Positions 1 through 7,112 of a stretch of 64,000 nt of DNA are shown piece after piece. The position numbers and the translations under genes are program-made. The stretch spans positions 78,650 to 142,649 of the forward strand of contig JAUWJD010000002.1 in assembly GCA_030607875.1 (NCBI GenBank), given 5' to 3'. This stretch comes from Chloroflexota bacterium (GTDB lineage Bacteria; Chloroflexota; Anaerolineae; UBA2200). Under the pieces are notes generated by a model. It saw only the letters and a program-made list of their open reading frames with translations. It was not told where the DNA came from and made no database searches. Numbering within the stretch: the first letter of the stretch is position 1; each line of letters begins with the position of its first letter.

Positions 1-476
1 CCCAGTTGACGATCGAGCATAACCAGTGCCTGGCCCTTGTCTCCGACCATCCTCAACGTCTCTACGATCTCGGTGGCATTTTTCTCTTCCTCCACCTGCT
101 CGTCGATGAACCACTGCAGCATCACCTGCGAAGGATAGTCATTCTCCTCCAGCGCAAGCTCGTAGAGCTGGTGGATCAGGTGGGTCACTTTCTGCTCGTG
201 TTCGAGGGTCTGCTCAAAGATGGCGCGCGGTGACTCGAACTCAACCGGCGGCTGATCAATAGTCTGCAGCATAACGCGCCCGCCACGGTCATTGACAAAG
301 TCAAAGAATTTCAGGGCGTGCTCTTGTTCTTCTTCAGCCTGCAAGCGCATCCAGCGCGCAAATCCGGGCAGATTGTTCGCCTCGAAGTAGGCCGACATCG
401 AAAGGTACAGATACCCAGAGTACAATTCGTTCTTGATCTGCTCGTTGATTGCCCCTTGAACCTTCTTGTTTAACAC
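1..476 (-). CDS. ftn: Ferritin (non-haem), C-terminus outside the window
   Basis: Iron-storage ferritin that oxidises and mineralises Fe(II) in a cytosolic 24-mer shell (family knowledge). Read on the minus strand the protein starts [20 protein letters not shown] and contains EEEQEHA, the Glu/His ferroxidase signature of bacterial FtnA proteins, then a second Glu helix ([10 protein letters not shown]). The start is GTG at 476, placed 5-8 bases after an AGGAGG-type ribosome site at about 481-489. The frame is open to base 1, so the end lies outside the window. It is near the Fe-S assembly genes but is a separate unit: the nifS stop at 608 precedes it by about 130 bases. Confidence 0.9.
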   Translation of the reverse strand, partial: MLNKKVQGAINEQIKNELYSGYLYLSMSAYFEANNLPGFARWMRLQAEEEQEHALKFFDFVNDRGGRVMLQTIDQPPVEFESPRAIFEQTLEHEQKVTHLIHQLYELALEENDYPSQVMLQWFIDEQVEEEKNATEIVETLRMVGDKGQALVMLDRQL

Positions 477-607
477 CGTTTTCCTCCTCTGTAGTTATGT
501 TATATTGCGCTTTACGTTTCAAGCTTTACCCGTTACGTTCTCGCGTGTTCCGCGTTACTCACCACCCACTACTCACTGCTCGCCACTCATCACCCGTCAC
601 CCGCCAC

Positions 608-1771
608 TCATCGGTCTTTTCCCAGCGGGCTGATCTCACGCAACCGCTCGATCACCTCAGTAATAGCTTCCGCCACAGCACCTACGTCCTCATCCTTGTT
701 GAAGCGGCCAAAAGTGAAACGTACCGACCCATGTGCCCGTTCGTGGTTGCCGCCGATGCCCAATATGACATGGCTGGCCTCCAGCGAACGGCTAAAACAG
801 GCCGAACCCGTGCTGACCGCAAAACCGCGCATGTCCAGATGCAGCAATACGGATTCGCCCTCAACGAAACGGAATGAGATGTTGGCATTGTGCGGCAAGC
901 GCAGCGTAGGATGGCCATTGAGCTGCGAATACGGCACCTGCAGCAGTCGCTCGATCAATCGGTCACGCACGCCTTGCAGCCGTGCCGTCTCCTCTGGCGT
1001 AGCCAACTCCACGGCCTTGGCAAAGCCCACAGCACCCGGGATGTTTTCTGAGCCGGGGCGCAGGTTGAACTCCTGGAAGCCACCGTCCATCCACTTGCCT
1101 AGCGGTGTGTCCTTGCGCACGTACAGCCCACCCACGCCCTTCGGACCGTGAATCAGGTGTGCCGTCACAGTCACCAGGTCAACCGGCACCTGGCGCACAT
1201 CCAGGGGCACACGTGGGAAACTGTGCGTGGCATCGGTATGGAACAACACGCCGTGCTCCTGACAGAGTTCCGCGATCGCAGCCACATCCTGCAGCGTGCC
1301 AATCTCCTGGTTAGCCGCCTGGACGGAGACCAGAATCGTCTCCGGTGTAATGGCTGAGCGCAAGCGGTCCAAATCCACTCGCCCCAACTTGTCCACGTCG
1401 AGATAGGTCACTTGGAAGCCCTGCTTTTCCAGGGCTCGTGCACTGTACAGCACCGCAAAGTCCTCGATGCGTGTGGTGATGATGTGCCTGCCCTTCTTCT
1501 CCCCCAAGGCCATGGCCACACCCTTGATTGCCAGGTTGCTCGATTCCGTGCTGCCAGAAGTGAAGATGAATTCTTCTAGCGTGGCACCCAGCGCGGCAGC
1601 CATTCTTCCCCGCGCCGCGTCCAGGGCATCCTTAGCCTCAATACCCGGCAAGTAGCCGAACTGCGAGGTGGCCACGGCGTAGGTATCAAAGAGATATGGC
1701 TTCATCACCTCCAGCACGCGCTCGTCGAGGCGTGTGGCTGCGGCATTGTCGAGATAGACGATGTCTTCCAC
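608..1771 (-). CDS. NifS/IscS-like protein lacking the PLP lysine
   Basis: Full-length (387 aa) class V aminotransferase-fold protein of the cysteine desulfurase family. Normal members use PLP to take sulfur from cysteine. The fold is well conserved (YLDNAAAT at the start, FTSGSTESSNLAIKG, DATHSFPRVPLDV, NLRPGSENIPG) and the sulfur-accepting cysteine loop is present (TGSACFSRSLEASH). However, the position of the Schiff-base lysine, normally SAHK-x-x-GPKG, reads TAHLIHGPKG, so Lys is Leu. The PLP-stacking His of the EH(K/P)xVL motif reads EDFAVL, and the early GNPSS stretch reads AVATS. It is therefore unlikely to be a PLP desulfurase and more likely a scaffold or partner of the adjacent NifU-like protein. 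The intact length argues against a simple pseudogene. Last gene of the ferredoxin-cysK'-nifU-MIP18 group. Confidence 0.85.
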   Translation of the reverse strand: MEDIVYLDNAAATRLDERVLEVMKPYLFDTYAVATSQFGYLPGIEAKDALDAARGRMAAALGATLEEFIFTSGSTESSNLAIKGVAMALGEKKGRHIITTRIEDFAVLYSARALEKQGFQVTYLDVDKLGRVDLDRLRSAITPETILVSVQAANQEIGTLQDVAAIAELCQEHGVLFHTDATHSFPRVPLDVRQVPVDLVTVTAHLIHGPKGVGGLYVRKDTPLGKWMDGGFQEFNLRPGSENIPGAVGFAKAVELATPEETARLQGVRDRLIERLLQVPYSQLNGHPTLRLPHNANISFRFVEGESVLLHLDMRGFAVSTGSACFSRSLEASHVILGIGGNHERAHGSVRFTFGRFNKDEDVGAVAEAITEVIERLREISPLGKDR

Positions 1772-1772
1772 T

Positions 1773-1979
1773 CTATAATTCCTCCTTCAGAGCACTCACT
1801 GCCGGCTTCTCGGCAGACAACGGCTCATCCAGGAAGGTCACCTCAACTCGCTCGATTCCGTTGAAGCCCTTTACCTTGCGCTGGATCTTCTGCACAAAAT
1901 ACTCCATGAAAGGACACTGCGGCTCTGGTAGCGCCAGGCGCACCTCCACCTGGTTGGCGTCAGTGATTACGTCGTGCAC
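1773..1979 (-). CDS. Short MIP18/DUF59-type Fe-S assembly domain
   Basis: 68 aa from a GTG at 1979. The residues VEVRLALPEPQCPF and GIERVEVTFLDEP match the core of MIP18/PaaD/SufT-type (DUF59) domains, which help insert Fe-S clusters. The motif that normally opens the domain (VDLGLVYDV) is also visible as VVDLGFVHDV, but it begins directly after the TAG stop of the NifU-like gene and in the same frame, so the usual first helix (about 20 residues) is missing. Either this is a naturally short form started at GTG 1979 or it is an N-terminally deleted copy. It ends two bases before the nifS-like start, which suggests translational coupling. Confidence 0.6.
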   Translation of the reverse strand: MHDVITDANQVEVRLALPEPQCPFMEYFVQKIQRKVKGFNGIERVEVTFLDEPLSAEKPAVSALKEEL

Positions 1980-2000
1980 AAAGCCTAGGTCAACAACCCG

Positions 2001-2375
2001 CTACTTCGTCTGCTGTACCTGGTAGTCCGCAATAGCCGCCTGCAAGGCCCGTGGCCCCACGATAGAGTCCAGCTTGCGCTCGGGCATCTCACCCAGAACC
2101 TGTGCAACCTTCTCCTCAGTAATCTGCTGCGCTTCCTCCAGTGTCTTGCCCTCAGCCAGGACACTGGTCAGGCTGCTGGCCGCAATCGCTACCGGACATC
2201 CGCGCGTCTTCTGCTTGACCTCCGCTATGCGACCCTGGGTGACACGGATCCAGAAGTGGGCCACATCCTCAGGGCACTTCTTTCCTCCTGTGCCTTGGCC
2301 GAAACCATCGGCGTCCTCCATCGCGCCCACGTTCTGGGGGTTCTGAAAATGCTTCAGGATTTCTTCACTGTACAT
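2001..2375 (-). CDS. NifU/IscU-like Fe-S scaffold lacking the third cysteine
   Basis: About 124 aa, starting at [10 protein letters not shown] like classical IscU (a GTG two codons upstream is also possible). IscU holds a nascent 2Fe-2S cluster with three cysteines, an Asp and a His. Here the first (GGKKCPED) and second ([12 protein letters not shown]) cysteines are present, but the third site, normally HC-S, reads KLDSIVG, so both the Cys and neighbouring His are gone. The Asp after the first Cys is displaced (CPED instead of CGD). The C-terminal [10 protein letters not shown] is typical of the family. It sits between the cysK remnant and the MIP18-type domain. Cluster building by the canonical route is doubtful. 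Confidence 0.8.
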   Translation of the reverse strand: MYSEEILKHFQNPQNVGAMEDADGFGQGTGGKKCPEDVAHFWIRVTQGRIAEVKQKTRGCPVAIAASSLTSVLAEGKTLEEAQQITEEKVAQVLGEMPERKLDSIVGPRALQAAIADYQVQQTK

Positions 2376-2546
2376 CTCCACTCCATGGTGAAAAGCGGGG
2401 TGCTGAGGTACCTTTCCCCTGTATCCGGGGCGGAAAAGACAACCACCTTGCCCTTGTTCTCCGGCCTGGCGGCTACCTGCAACGCGGCATGAGCTGCAGC
2501 ACCGGCGGAGAACTCGGTCAGGATGTCCTAATAGACGCGCCCCATT
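2354..2546 (-). pseudogene. cysK: cysK (O-acetylserine sulfhydrylase) with internal deletion and nonsense codon
   Basis: Reading from an ATG at 2546, preceded by AGGAG at good spacing, gives MGRVY, a TAG stop at 2529-2531, then DILTE. This matches the usual N-terminus of cysteine synthase (MGR-x-Y-[DE]-x-IL). It runs straight into the family's C-terminus: [36 protein letters not shown]. About 250 central codons, including the PLP-lysine region, are absent. This is therefore an in-frame internal deletion of cysK plus a Glu-to-TAG change. The tail overlaps the start of the NifU-like gene, so the operon order ferredoxin-cysK-nifU is preserved. No enzyme can be made. Confidence 0.8.
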
Positions 2547-2554
2547 TGAGACTC

Positions 2555-2842
2555 CTATCGCACATTGTGCTGTACTTGTTCGCCCGCATCGTTCCGCGAG
2601 CAGGTTTCCTGGCCATCCTCCAGCACGATCTCAAAAACGCACTGGATCGCACCGGTGGGACAGCCTTCCTCGCACAGGCAAGCGCACTCGAAATCCACTG
2701 GGCAGGCAGGATAGGATTCGTCTGCGCAGCGAAACACTGGCCCCTGTTCTCCCATCTCCAGGGAATGGCAGGAGCAGGCTTCGACGCACAGACCACAGCG
2801 CGTACACAGCTCCTTATCTACCTTCGGCAGCGGCTTGCACAT
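2555..2842 (-). CDS. Ferredoxin-like 4Fe-4S protein
   Basis: 95 aa cytosolic electron carrier or Fe-S partner. Cluster 1 motif is C-x2-C-x2-C-x3-C (ELCTRCGLCVEAC, residues 12-23). The second half holds an unusual spread of cysteines ending with CEEGCPTGAIQC, as in 2[4Fe-4S] ferredoxins with an expanded loop. The start at 2842 (MCKPLPKVDK) has GGAGGA upstream; longer readings extend into non-coding sequence without a ribosome site. First gene of the residue-depleted Fe-S/cysteine group, ending nine bases before the cysK remnant start. Confidence 0.85.
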   Translation of the reverse strand: MCKPLPKVDKELCTRCGLCVEACSCHSLEMGEQGPVFRCADESYPACPVDFECACLCEEGCPTGAIQCVFEIVLEDGQETCSRNDAGEQVQHNVR

Positions 2843-3293
2843 CTCTATCTCCTCCACGATGCCACAGCCTATCATAGCACAGGTGCGCTCTTCTGTCTGT
2901 GACCAAAGTCCCTTTCGGCACGAATATGCACGCGTTGCGCGGCGCCCAGCTTGCTTTCTCAGGGCACAGGACGCAATGGATACGCTTCTTGCCACCGCTG
3001 GTACACTATTGGATGCTGAGTGAGTCCATCTACTGGCAAGATTCGCGCGCGGCAAGCAAAAAACGCCGTTGTGCAGTGGGTTCAAGTCCGACCACCGCCG
3101 CCGCGTACAGGCTGACGTCTGAACCACAAAGAGACAACCCGGCTGCCCACTGGCACCGCCCGACGGGGCATGTGCGGGACAGGCCGGATTGCTAGATTCC
3201 AAGCCAGACCCCAAGGATCTCGGAACTCTGGCATCGGCATAGGCCCTGGTGCCGCGCCGATCCGGGCTGCATCGATTCAGATGCGGATGGCCC
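2843..3293. other. Gene-free stretch upstream of the ferredoxin
   Basis: No open frame here has a plausible ribosome site or recognisable protein. A minus-strand TATGAT at about 2871-2876 could be the ferredoxin -10 element, but no good -35 is seen. A T-arm-like string (GGTTCAAGTCC) occurs near 3082 without a matching cloverleaf. Confidence 0.4.
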
Positions 3294-3728
3294 TCACCCT
3301 CCAGCCCTCGACACCACCGATCCAGCGATGCGATCATGTAGAGCCTGCTTCTTTGGCGAGATTTCGGCCAGCATGAAGCCAATGCCCAGGGGGACAGCAG
3401 CCACCAATTTGGCCCAGCACCTCGCGCCCGCACGAGCAAAAGACAGACGCTGCCCATCGACGCCAGTCACCATCAGGCGCAGCACTATCTTGCCCAAAGT
3501 GGTCTGCTGTGCAGAGCTTTCCAATCCAGCGAACTAGAGCCAGACCAGGATCAAAACCAACACAATACTCACATCGGAGCCAATGGCTTAGTTGCGTGGC
3601 TGTGCCACACCAAAGAAGAACACCAGCGTCGACACCAGATACCACAGGGATGGACCCACCAGCGCGGATACAGGGAGCCTGACCAGCGCACTGCGGGAGA
3701 CCTGCTTGCTTGAGGAAGTCATCTCCAT
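3294..3728 (-). pseudogene. RDD-family membrane protein with two nonsense codons
   Basis: From ATG 3728, with GGAGGAGG upstream, the frame reads MEMTSSSKQVSRSALVRL, a hydrophobic stretch ending in GVAQPRN, then TAA, a second hydrophobic run, TAG, and then an intact C-terminal half: TLGKIVLRLMVTGVDGQRLS, PLGIGFMLAEISPKKQALHD, RIAG. This is the RDD-family layout (membrane helices, then the KQALHD-x-IAGT motif) with two stop codons in the first third. Both TAA and TAG occur, so stop recoding is not a likely explanation. It follows the Crp/Fnr gene by about 30 bases and probably shared its transcript. Confidence 0.8.
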
Positions 3729-3760
3729 CACGCTAGCCTCCTCCCTGGCGAACTGCCCGC

Positions 3761-4429
3761 CTACGCCCGCCCCTCGGCCTCGTCCTCTAGCCCCTGGCGA
3801 TTGACCACAACCACGCGCCCGCGCTCGCGGCGCATCAAGCCCTCATTGACAAAGGCGCGCAGCGTCCGCCCGACCATCTCGCGCACCGTGCCGATCTGCG
3901 CGGCAATCTCTTCCTGCGTCCAGCGTCCGTGCGATCCACTGCCCTCAGCGTGGTCCAGCAGAAAGCGGGCCAGACGGGAGCGCACGGGGTGCAGCGCCAG
4001 GGACTCGACCAGATCGCTGAGATGGCGCACCTCGCCCGCCAGGTACTGCGACACCGCCAAGCCGACTTCCTGATGCTCAGCGACGATCTGGCGGAAGCTT
4101 TTGCAGGGGATGGCATAGACCGTCGCCTCGCTGAGCGCATCCATAGTTGCCACATTGGTGCCGCCATCAAGCGCCGAAACTAGATTGAAGGAGCCGCCCG
4201 GCCCGACGTAGGCCAGCACCTGCTCGCGACCATCGAGCGACATACGGTGCTCGCGCAGCAGCCCGCGTATCACAAAGTACACTGCCCGGCAGGGTTCACC
4301 TTCCAGGATAACAACCTGGCCGGGAGAGACAATGTGCTCCAGCACGTGCAGTGCAATCCGCTGCAGCGCTTCCTCGTCCAGGCCAGCAAAGAAAGGCAAT
4401 TGAGCTAAGGTCTCGAAACGAATGGTCAT
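3761..4429 (-). CDS. Crp/Fnr-family transcriptional regulator
   Basis: 222 aa. The N-terminal cyclic-nucleotide-binding fold (residues 10-125) includes LPFFAGLDEEALQRIA, GEPCRAVYFVIRG and VGPGGSFNLVSAL. A long dimer helix and a winged helix-turn-helix follow (TQEEIAAQIGTVREMVGRTL). The Fnr cysteine cluster is absent, so oxygen sensing by a 4Fe-4S cluster is not indicated; the ligand is unknown. ATG 4429 was chosen because the promoter at 4487-4514 would start transcription near 4480, which excludes the longer reading from 4504. Followed by the broken RDD gene. Confidence 0.88.
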   Translation of the reverse strand: MTIRFETLAQLPFFAGLDEEALQRIALHVLEHIVSPGQVVILEGEPCRAVYFVIRGLLREHRMSLDGREQVLAYVGPGGSFNLVSALDGGTNVATMDALSEATVYAIPCKSFRQIVAEHQEVGLAVSQYLAGEVRHLSDLVESLALHPVRSRLARFLLDHAEGSGSHGRWTQEEIAAQIGTVREMVGRTLRAFVNEGLMRRERGRVVVVNRQGLEDEAEGRA

Positions 4430-4486
4430 CAGCAGTCCAGCAAGCCAGTCATGGCACCTGTTCTCAGGATTTGTGCCACAGCGCGT

Positions 4487-4514
4487 ATTATACGCAAAAC
4501 ACAAGGATTCTCAA
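4487..4514 (-). promoter_or_regulatory. Sigma-70-type promoter of the Crp/Fnr gene
   Basis: On the minus strand TTGAGA, a 16-base spacer and TATAAT. The -10 lies inside a perfect 13-base palindrome, GCGTATTATACGC (4484-4496), which could serve as an operator for autoregulation. The operator role is inference. Confidence 0.65.
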
Positions 4515-4752
4515 CCCCAGCGCCTGGAGGAAGAGTCTGTACACGAACTACACGAAAAGAGGCCGAATCACACGAACTCATACTGATCTATTGTTTTGCA
4601 GGTTCTGTGACGGGAAGCTGTCAACGGATTCGGGGGGCTGAGGGCCTCCTGGCGCAATCCGCCCCTGCTCGTAGTTGCGTACGCCTCAGTCCTGTCGTCC
4701 CGAGACAGGACGAGTGCGCCGGGGCAAAGCGCCCACAGCGAACCCCGGTTCC

Positions 4753-4983
4753 CTATCTACCCCACCAGCGAAACAGCAGACTGAGCACAAACGTCAGCAA
4801 GATGCTCAGCAGCACAGAGCTGACGATAGGCACATAGCAACTCACATTCCCACGCCGGAATGTTATGTCGCCTGGAAGGCGTCCCAGGAACGGCACACGC
4901 CCCATTACCAGCAGCACCAGGCCCGTCAGCACCACCAACCCGCCTGTCAGCAGCAACATCTTGCCCAAATCGGTGAAATCCAT
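4753..4983 (-). CDS. DUF2905-family small membrane protein
   Basis: 76 aa with two membrane segments (about residues 8-29 and 50-71) separated by the family motif GRLPGDITFRRGNVSCYVPI. The function of DUF2905 proteins is unknown. Start ATG 4983 (MDFTDLGKML) is the standard family start. It follows the VOC gene by 26 bases and probably shares its transcript. Confidence 0.85.
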   Translation of the reverse strand: MDFTDLGKMLLLTGGLVVLTGLVLLVMGRVPFLGRLPGDITFRRGNVSCYVPIVSSVLLSILLTFVLSLLFRWWGR

Positions 4984-5009
4984 CAGACCCCGAGCATTTC
5001 GTGTACGAC

Positions 5010-5417
5010 CTACCCCTGGCCGCCGATGACATTGCCGTCCGCATCGGTGACCAACAGGCCCTTGCTGGTGTCCAGAAGCACCAGTTGGTTGCCCCACGGA
5101 TCTTGAACCACCACGCACCGCCCTATCTGGATGTCAAAGGGTGGCACAATGACCCTGCCTCCCGCCGCCTCGAAGCGCACTGCAGCAGCATCGGCTGAAT
5201 CCACCAGCAGATCGATCTCCTGTCCTTCGTCTTCCACTTGCAGCACAATCTCCGCGTCCGTATCTGGCATACGCAGACCTACCGCCTGTTCTGTGTGCCA
5301 GATCAGCTCGTGCCCCAAGTGGTCACGATAGAAAGCAAGCCCAGCCCCCAAGTCGGACACGTACAACCGCACGCAATCCACTTTGCGCAGCAGTGGCTCA
5401 GGCAAAGAACGCTTCAT
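5010..5417 (-). CDS. VOC-superfamily (glyoxalase/bleomycin-resistance fold) protein
   Basis: 135 aa with one complete VOC module pair: VDCVRLYVSDLGAGLAFYRD at the start and the closing VVQDPWGNQLVLLDTSKG. VOC proteins are metal-dependent dioxygenases, isomerases or drug-binding proteins, and the substrate cannot be told from sequence. AAGGAGC lies upstream of ATG 5417. Middle gene of a likely three-gene unit with the amidohydrolase and DUF2905. Confidence 0.85.
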   Translation of the reverse strand: MKRSLPEPLLRKVDCVRLYVSDLGAGLAFYRDHLGHELIWHTEQAVGLRMPDTDAEIVLQVEDEGQEIDLLVDSADAAAVRFEAAGGRVIVPPFDIQIGRCVVVQDPWGNQLVLLDTSKGLLVTDADGNVIGGQG

Positions 5418-5471
5418 CGCTTGCTCCTTTTGTATTATCCATCGCTGTTCAGCCAGGCGATGATCCTTTGG

Positions 5472-6467
5472 CTACCTTCCCAGCTTGAACTGGTGGATTT
5501 GGCTGTGTTTCCTGTTCATGACCACCTGAACATCCCCGGTGCCCAAGTCATAAACGATGGACCAGATGGTACTCGACTGCGAAACGTTCTTCAGCAGAGC
5601 CATCGCTTCTTGTGGAGACAGACTGCCGCTGGTTCCCTGCAGCGTTTGGTACGCCCTGTTGTATCTCCAACACCCGGAGCTGGCCCCCTCAGGCATAGCC
5701 ACGGAGATGACAAAGTTGGTTGCCACCTGCCAAGGCTGCTGGTTGCGCAGCACTTCCATGTGTCCGTCCACGAATTCGACGACGGCAGAATGGCCAGCAA
5801 CATCAGCAATCAGGTAGTGTAGTGGGGGGCCTCCATCCCAAGCGATGTTGTAGTTGTCCAGCAGAGAAATCGCTTCGTCCACGTTCTGGGCATCATCCAG
5901 TAACAAACGTATGGCCTGCAGGCTGCCGAGGGTTACCTTCTGCGGATCGTGTGGTGCGTCTGCCTCCGACACGGCCATCATGGCTACAACAAGCCCACGT
6001 TCATTCAGGCCATCAAAAGGCATGTAGGGGGCCTGCAGCAGCCGTCTGCGCGCACCCCACGAGGGATCCTCACGGCCAAAGCCCAGGTACGCTATGTCCA
6101 CCATGGAGACAGATGCGTATCCACCGGGAGGATCGGTGAACAGCAGCAGAGCGGGATGGTCGTGCCAATCAAAGTTCCGACCGAATAGAGGCGCGCCCTC
6201 TTCGTTGAAAAAAGAAAAACATGTGCAGGCCCAACCGCAGGCCATTTCCACGTAGGATGGTTGCCATTGTGTGTCCGCCCGCACGGATCTCTCGAAATCG
6301 TAATCGCCATAGTACGTCATTACATACAGGGGGTGATCATCTACTTTGTGCAGACTGGACAATGTCCGCCATTGGTTTAGCTGGCCAGAGGACATGGTAG
6401 CCACTGCTGACGCCGCCGCCAGCAGCACCCACAACACAGCTACGAAGACAACCCACTTGTTCCTCAT
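5472..6467 (-). CDS. Secreted choloylglycine/linear-amide hydrolase-type Ntn hydrolase
   Basis: 331 aa. A signal peptide or anchor (residues 1-24) is followed by a C45/C59-like N-terminal nucleophile fold. The catalytic Cys is probably C81 in CTCFSFFNEEGAPLFGRNFDW-type context, with the conserved Arg of GRNFDW and NERGLVVA further on. Relatives cleave linear amides such as conjugated bile salts, penicillin V or N-acyl amides; the substrate here is unknown. Note that about 55 residues separate the signal from the nucleophile, so maturation must remove them if the Cys is to become N-terminal. GGGGGGAGG precedes ATG 6467. Confidence 0.8.
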   Translation of the reverse strand: MRNKWVVFVAVLWVLLAAASAVATMSSGQLNQWRTLSSLHKVDDHPLYVMTYYGDYDFERSVRADTQWQPSYVEMACGWACTCFSFFNEEGAPLFGRNFDWHDHPALLLFTDPPGGYASVSMVDIAYLGFGREDPSWGARRRLLQAPYMPFDGLNERGLVVAMMAVSEADAPHDPQKVTLGSLQAIRLLLDDAQNVDEAISLLDNYNIAWDGGPPLHYLIADVAGHSAVVEFVDGHMEVLRNQQPWQVATNFVISVAMPEGASSGCWRYNRAYQTLQGTSGSLSPQEAMALLKNVSQSSTIWSIVYDLGTGDVQVVMNRKHSQIHQFKLGR

Positions 6468-6544
6468 TCGGCCTCCCCCCTACTCCACCAGCCAACGCCA
6501 TCGGCCGCAGCCTTGTCTTCGCCAAGATCTTCGACGAGAAGGGC

Positions 6545-7060
6545 ATGCAGAGGCTGTTGGCTCTCCTGCCCGTCCTCTGGGCGCGGTGGAGGATGCTGAG
6601 CAAGTCCCCCCCGGAAAAGCCCACCCCAACAGCAGCGCGTATAACAGAGCCTGCGCACGAGCCACGACCCACACCGGACTTTGTCGGGCTGGCCACCTGG
6701 TATGGCAATGTGGACAACGTTGGGCGCCAGACGCGCAGCGGCGAGCCGTACGACCCGCACACTCTGACGTGTGCCGTTCCGCACGAGCTGTGGGACGATC
6801 TGGCCGGCAGGCTCCTGCGCATCCAGCGCATGGACAGCGACAGCTATGTGCTGGTGCGAGTGAGCGACGCTGGCTATCTGAGCGAGGCCGGGCGCTTTAT
6901 CTGGGACGTGCGCCGTGTGGGCGAGCAGGACGTGGCGCGCTGGTGGCCGGACGAGGAGGGCTTGCCCATTGTGGTGGACCTCACGCCCGCCGCCCACCGT
7001 TTCCTGTCACCGGACCACGATACAGTCCAGGTGCAGGTGTGGGTGGTGCAGGAACAATAG
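6545..7060 (+). CDS. RlpA-like double-psi beta-barrel protein
   Basis: 171 aa. Residues about 47-168 form a DPBB/RlpA-like domain: GLATWYGN, TRSGEPYDPHTLTCAVPH, VRVSDAGY and IVVDLTPAAHRFL. RlpA proteins act on peptidoglycan at the cell surface, some as lytic transglycosylases. The N-terminus has one hydrophobic stretch (LLALLPVLW) and a proline-rich linker but no clear lipobox. The start is uncertain: the ribosome site before ATG 6545 is weak and the frame stays open upstream. It is divergent from the amidohydrolase and convergent with the glycosidase. Confidence 0.75.
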   Translation: MQRLLALLPVLWARWRMLSKSPPEKPTPTAARITEPAHEPRPTPDFVGLATWYGNVDNVGRQTRSGEPYDPHTLTCAVPHELWDDLAGRLLRIQRMDSDSYVLVRVSDAGYLSEAGRFIWDVRRVGEQDVARWWPDEEGLPIVVDLTPAAHRFLSPDHDTVQVQVWVVQEQ

Positions 7061-7091
7061 CCCCCTGGGATTGCTGGAATCCTGGGGGGCT
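7059..7091. terminator. Bidirectional terminator-like hairpin
   Basis: A 14-bp stem (AGCCCCCTGGGATT with AATCCTGGGGGGCT, two G-U pairs) with a five-base loop fills the gap between two convergent genes, ending 22 bases before the glycosidase stop. It has no U-tract, so termination may need a factor. Confidence 0.6.
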
Positions 7092-7112
7092 GTTCACTCC
7101 AGCACGTCCTGG

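Noticed and set aside
3040..3120. T-arm-like string GGTTCAAGTCC that might belong to a tRNA or tmRNA
   Set aside because: No acceptor stem, D-arm or anticodon arm can be drawn around it and the T-stem has a mismatch.
2001..3560. Several in-frame TAG codons (after the NifU-like gene, in cysK, in RDD), hinting at TAG recoding
   Set aside because: Neighbouring broken genes use TAA and TGA as well, and the cysK gene has a large deletion; no pyrrolysine genes seen.
4753..5118. Longer form of the DUF2905 protein starting at 5118
   Set aside because: The extra 45 residues overlap the VOC gene and lack family similarity and a ribosome site.
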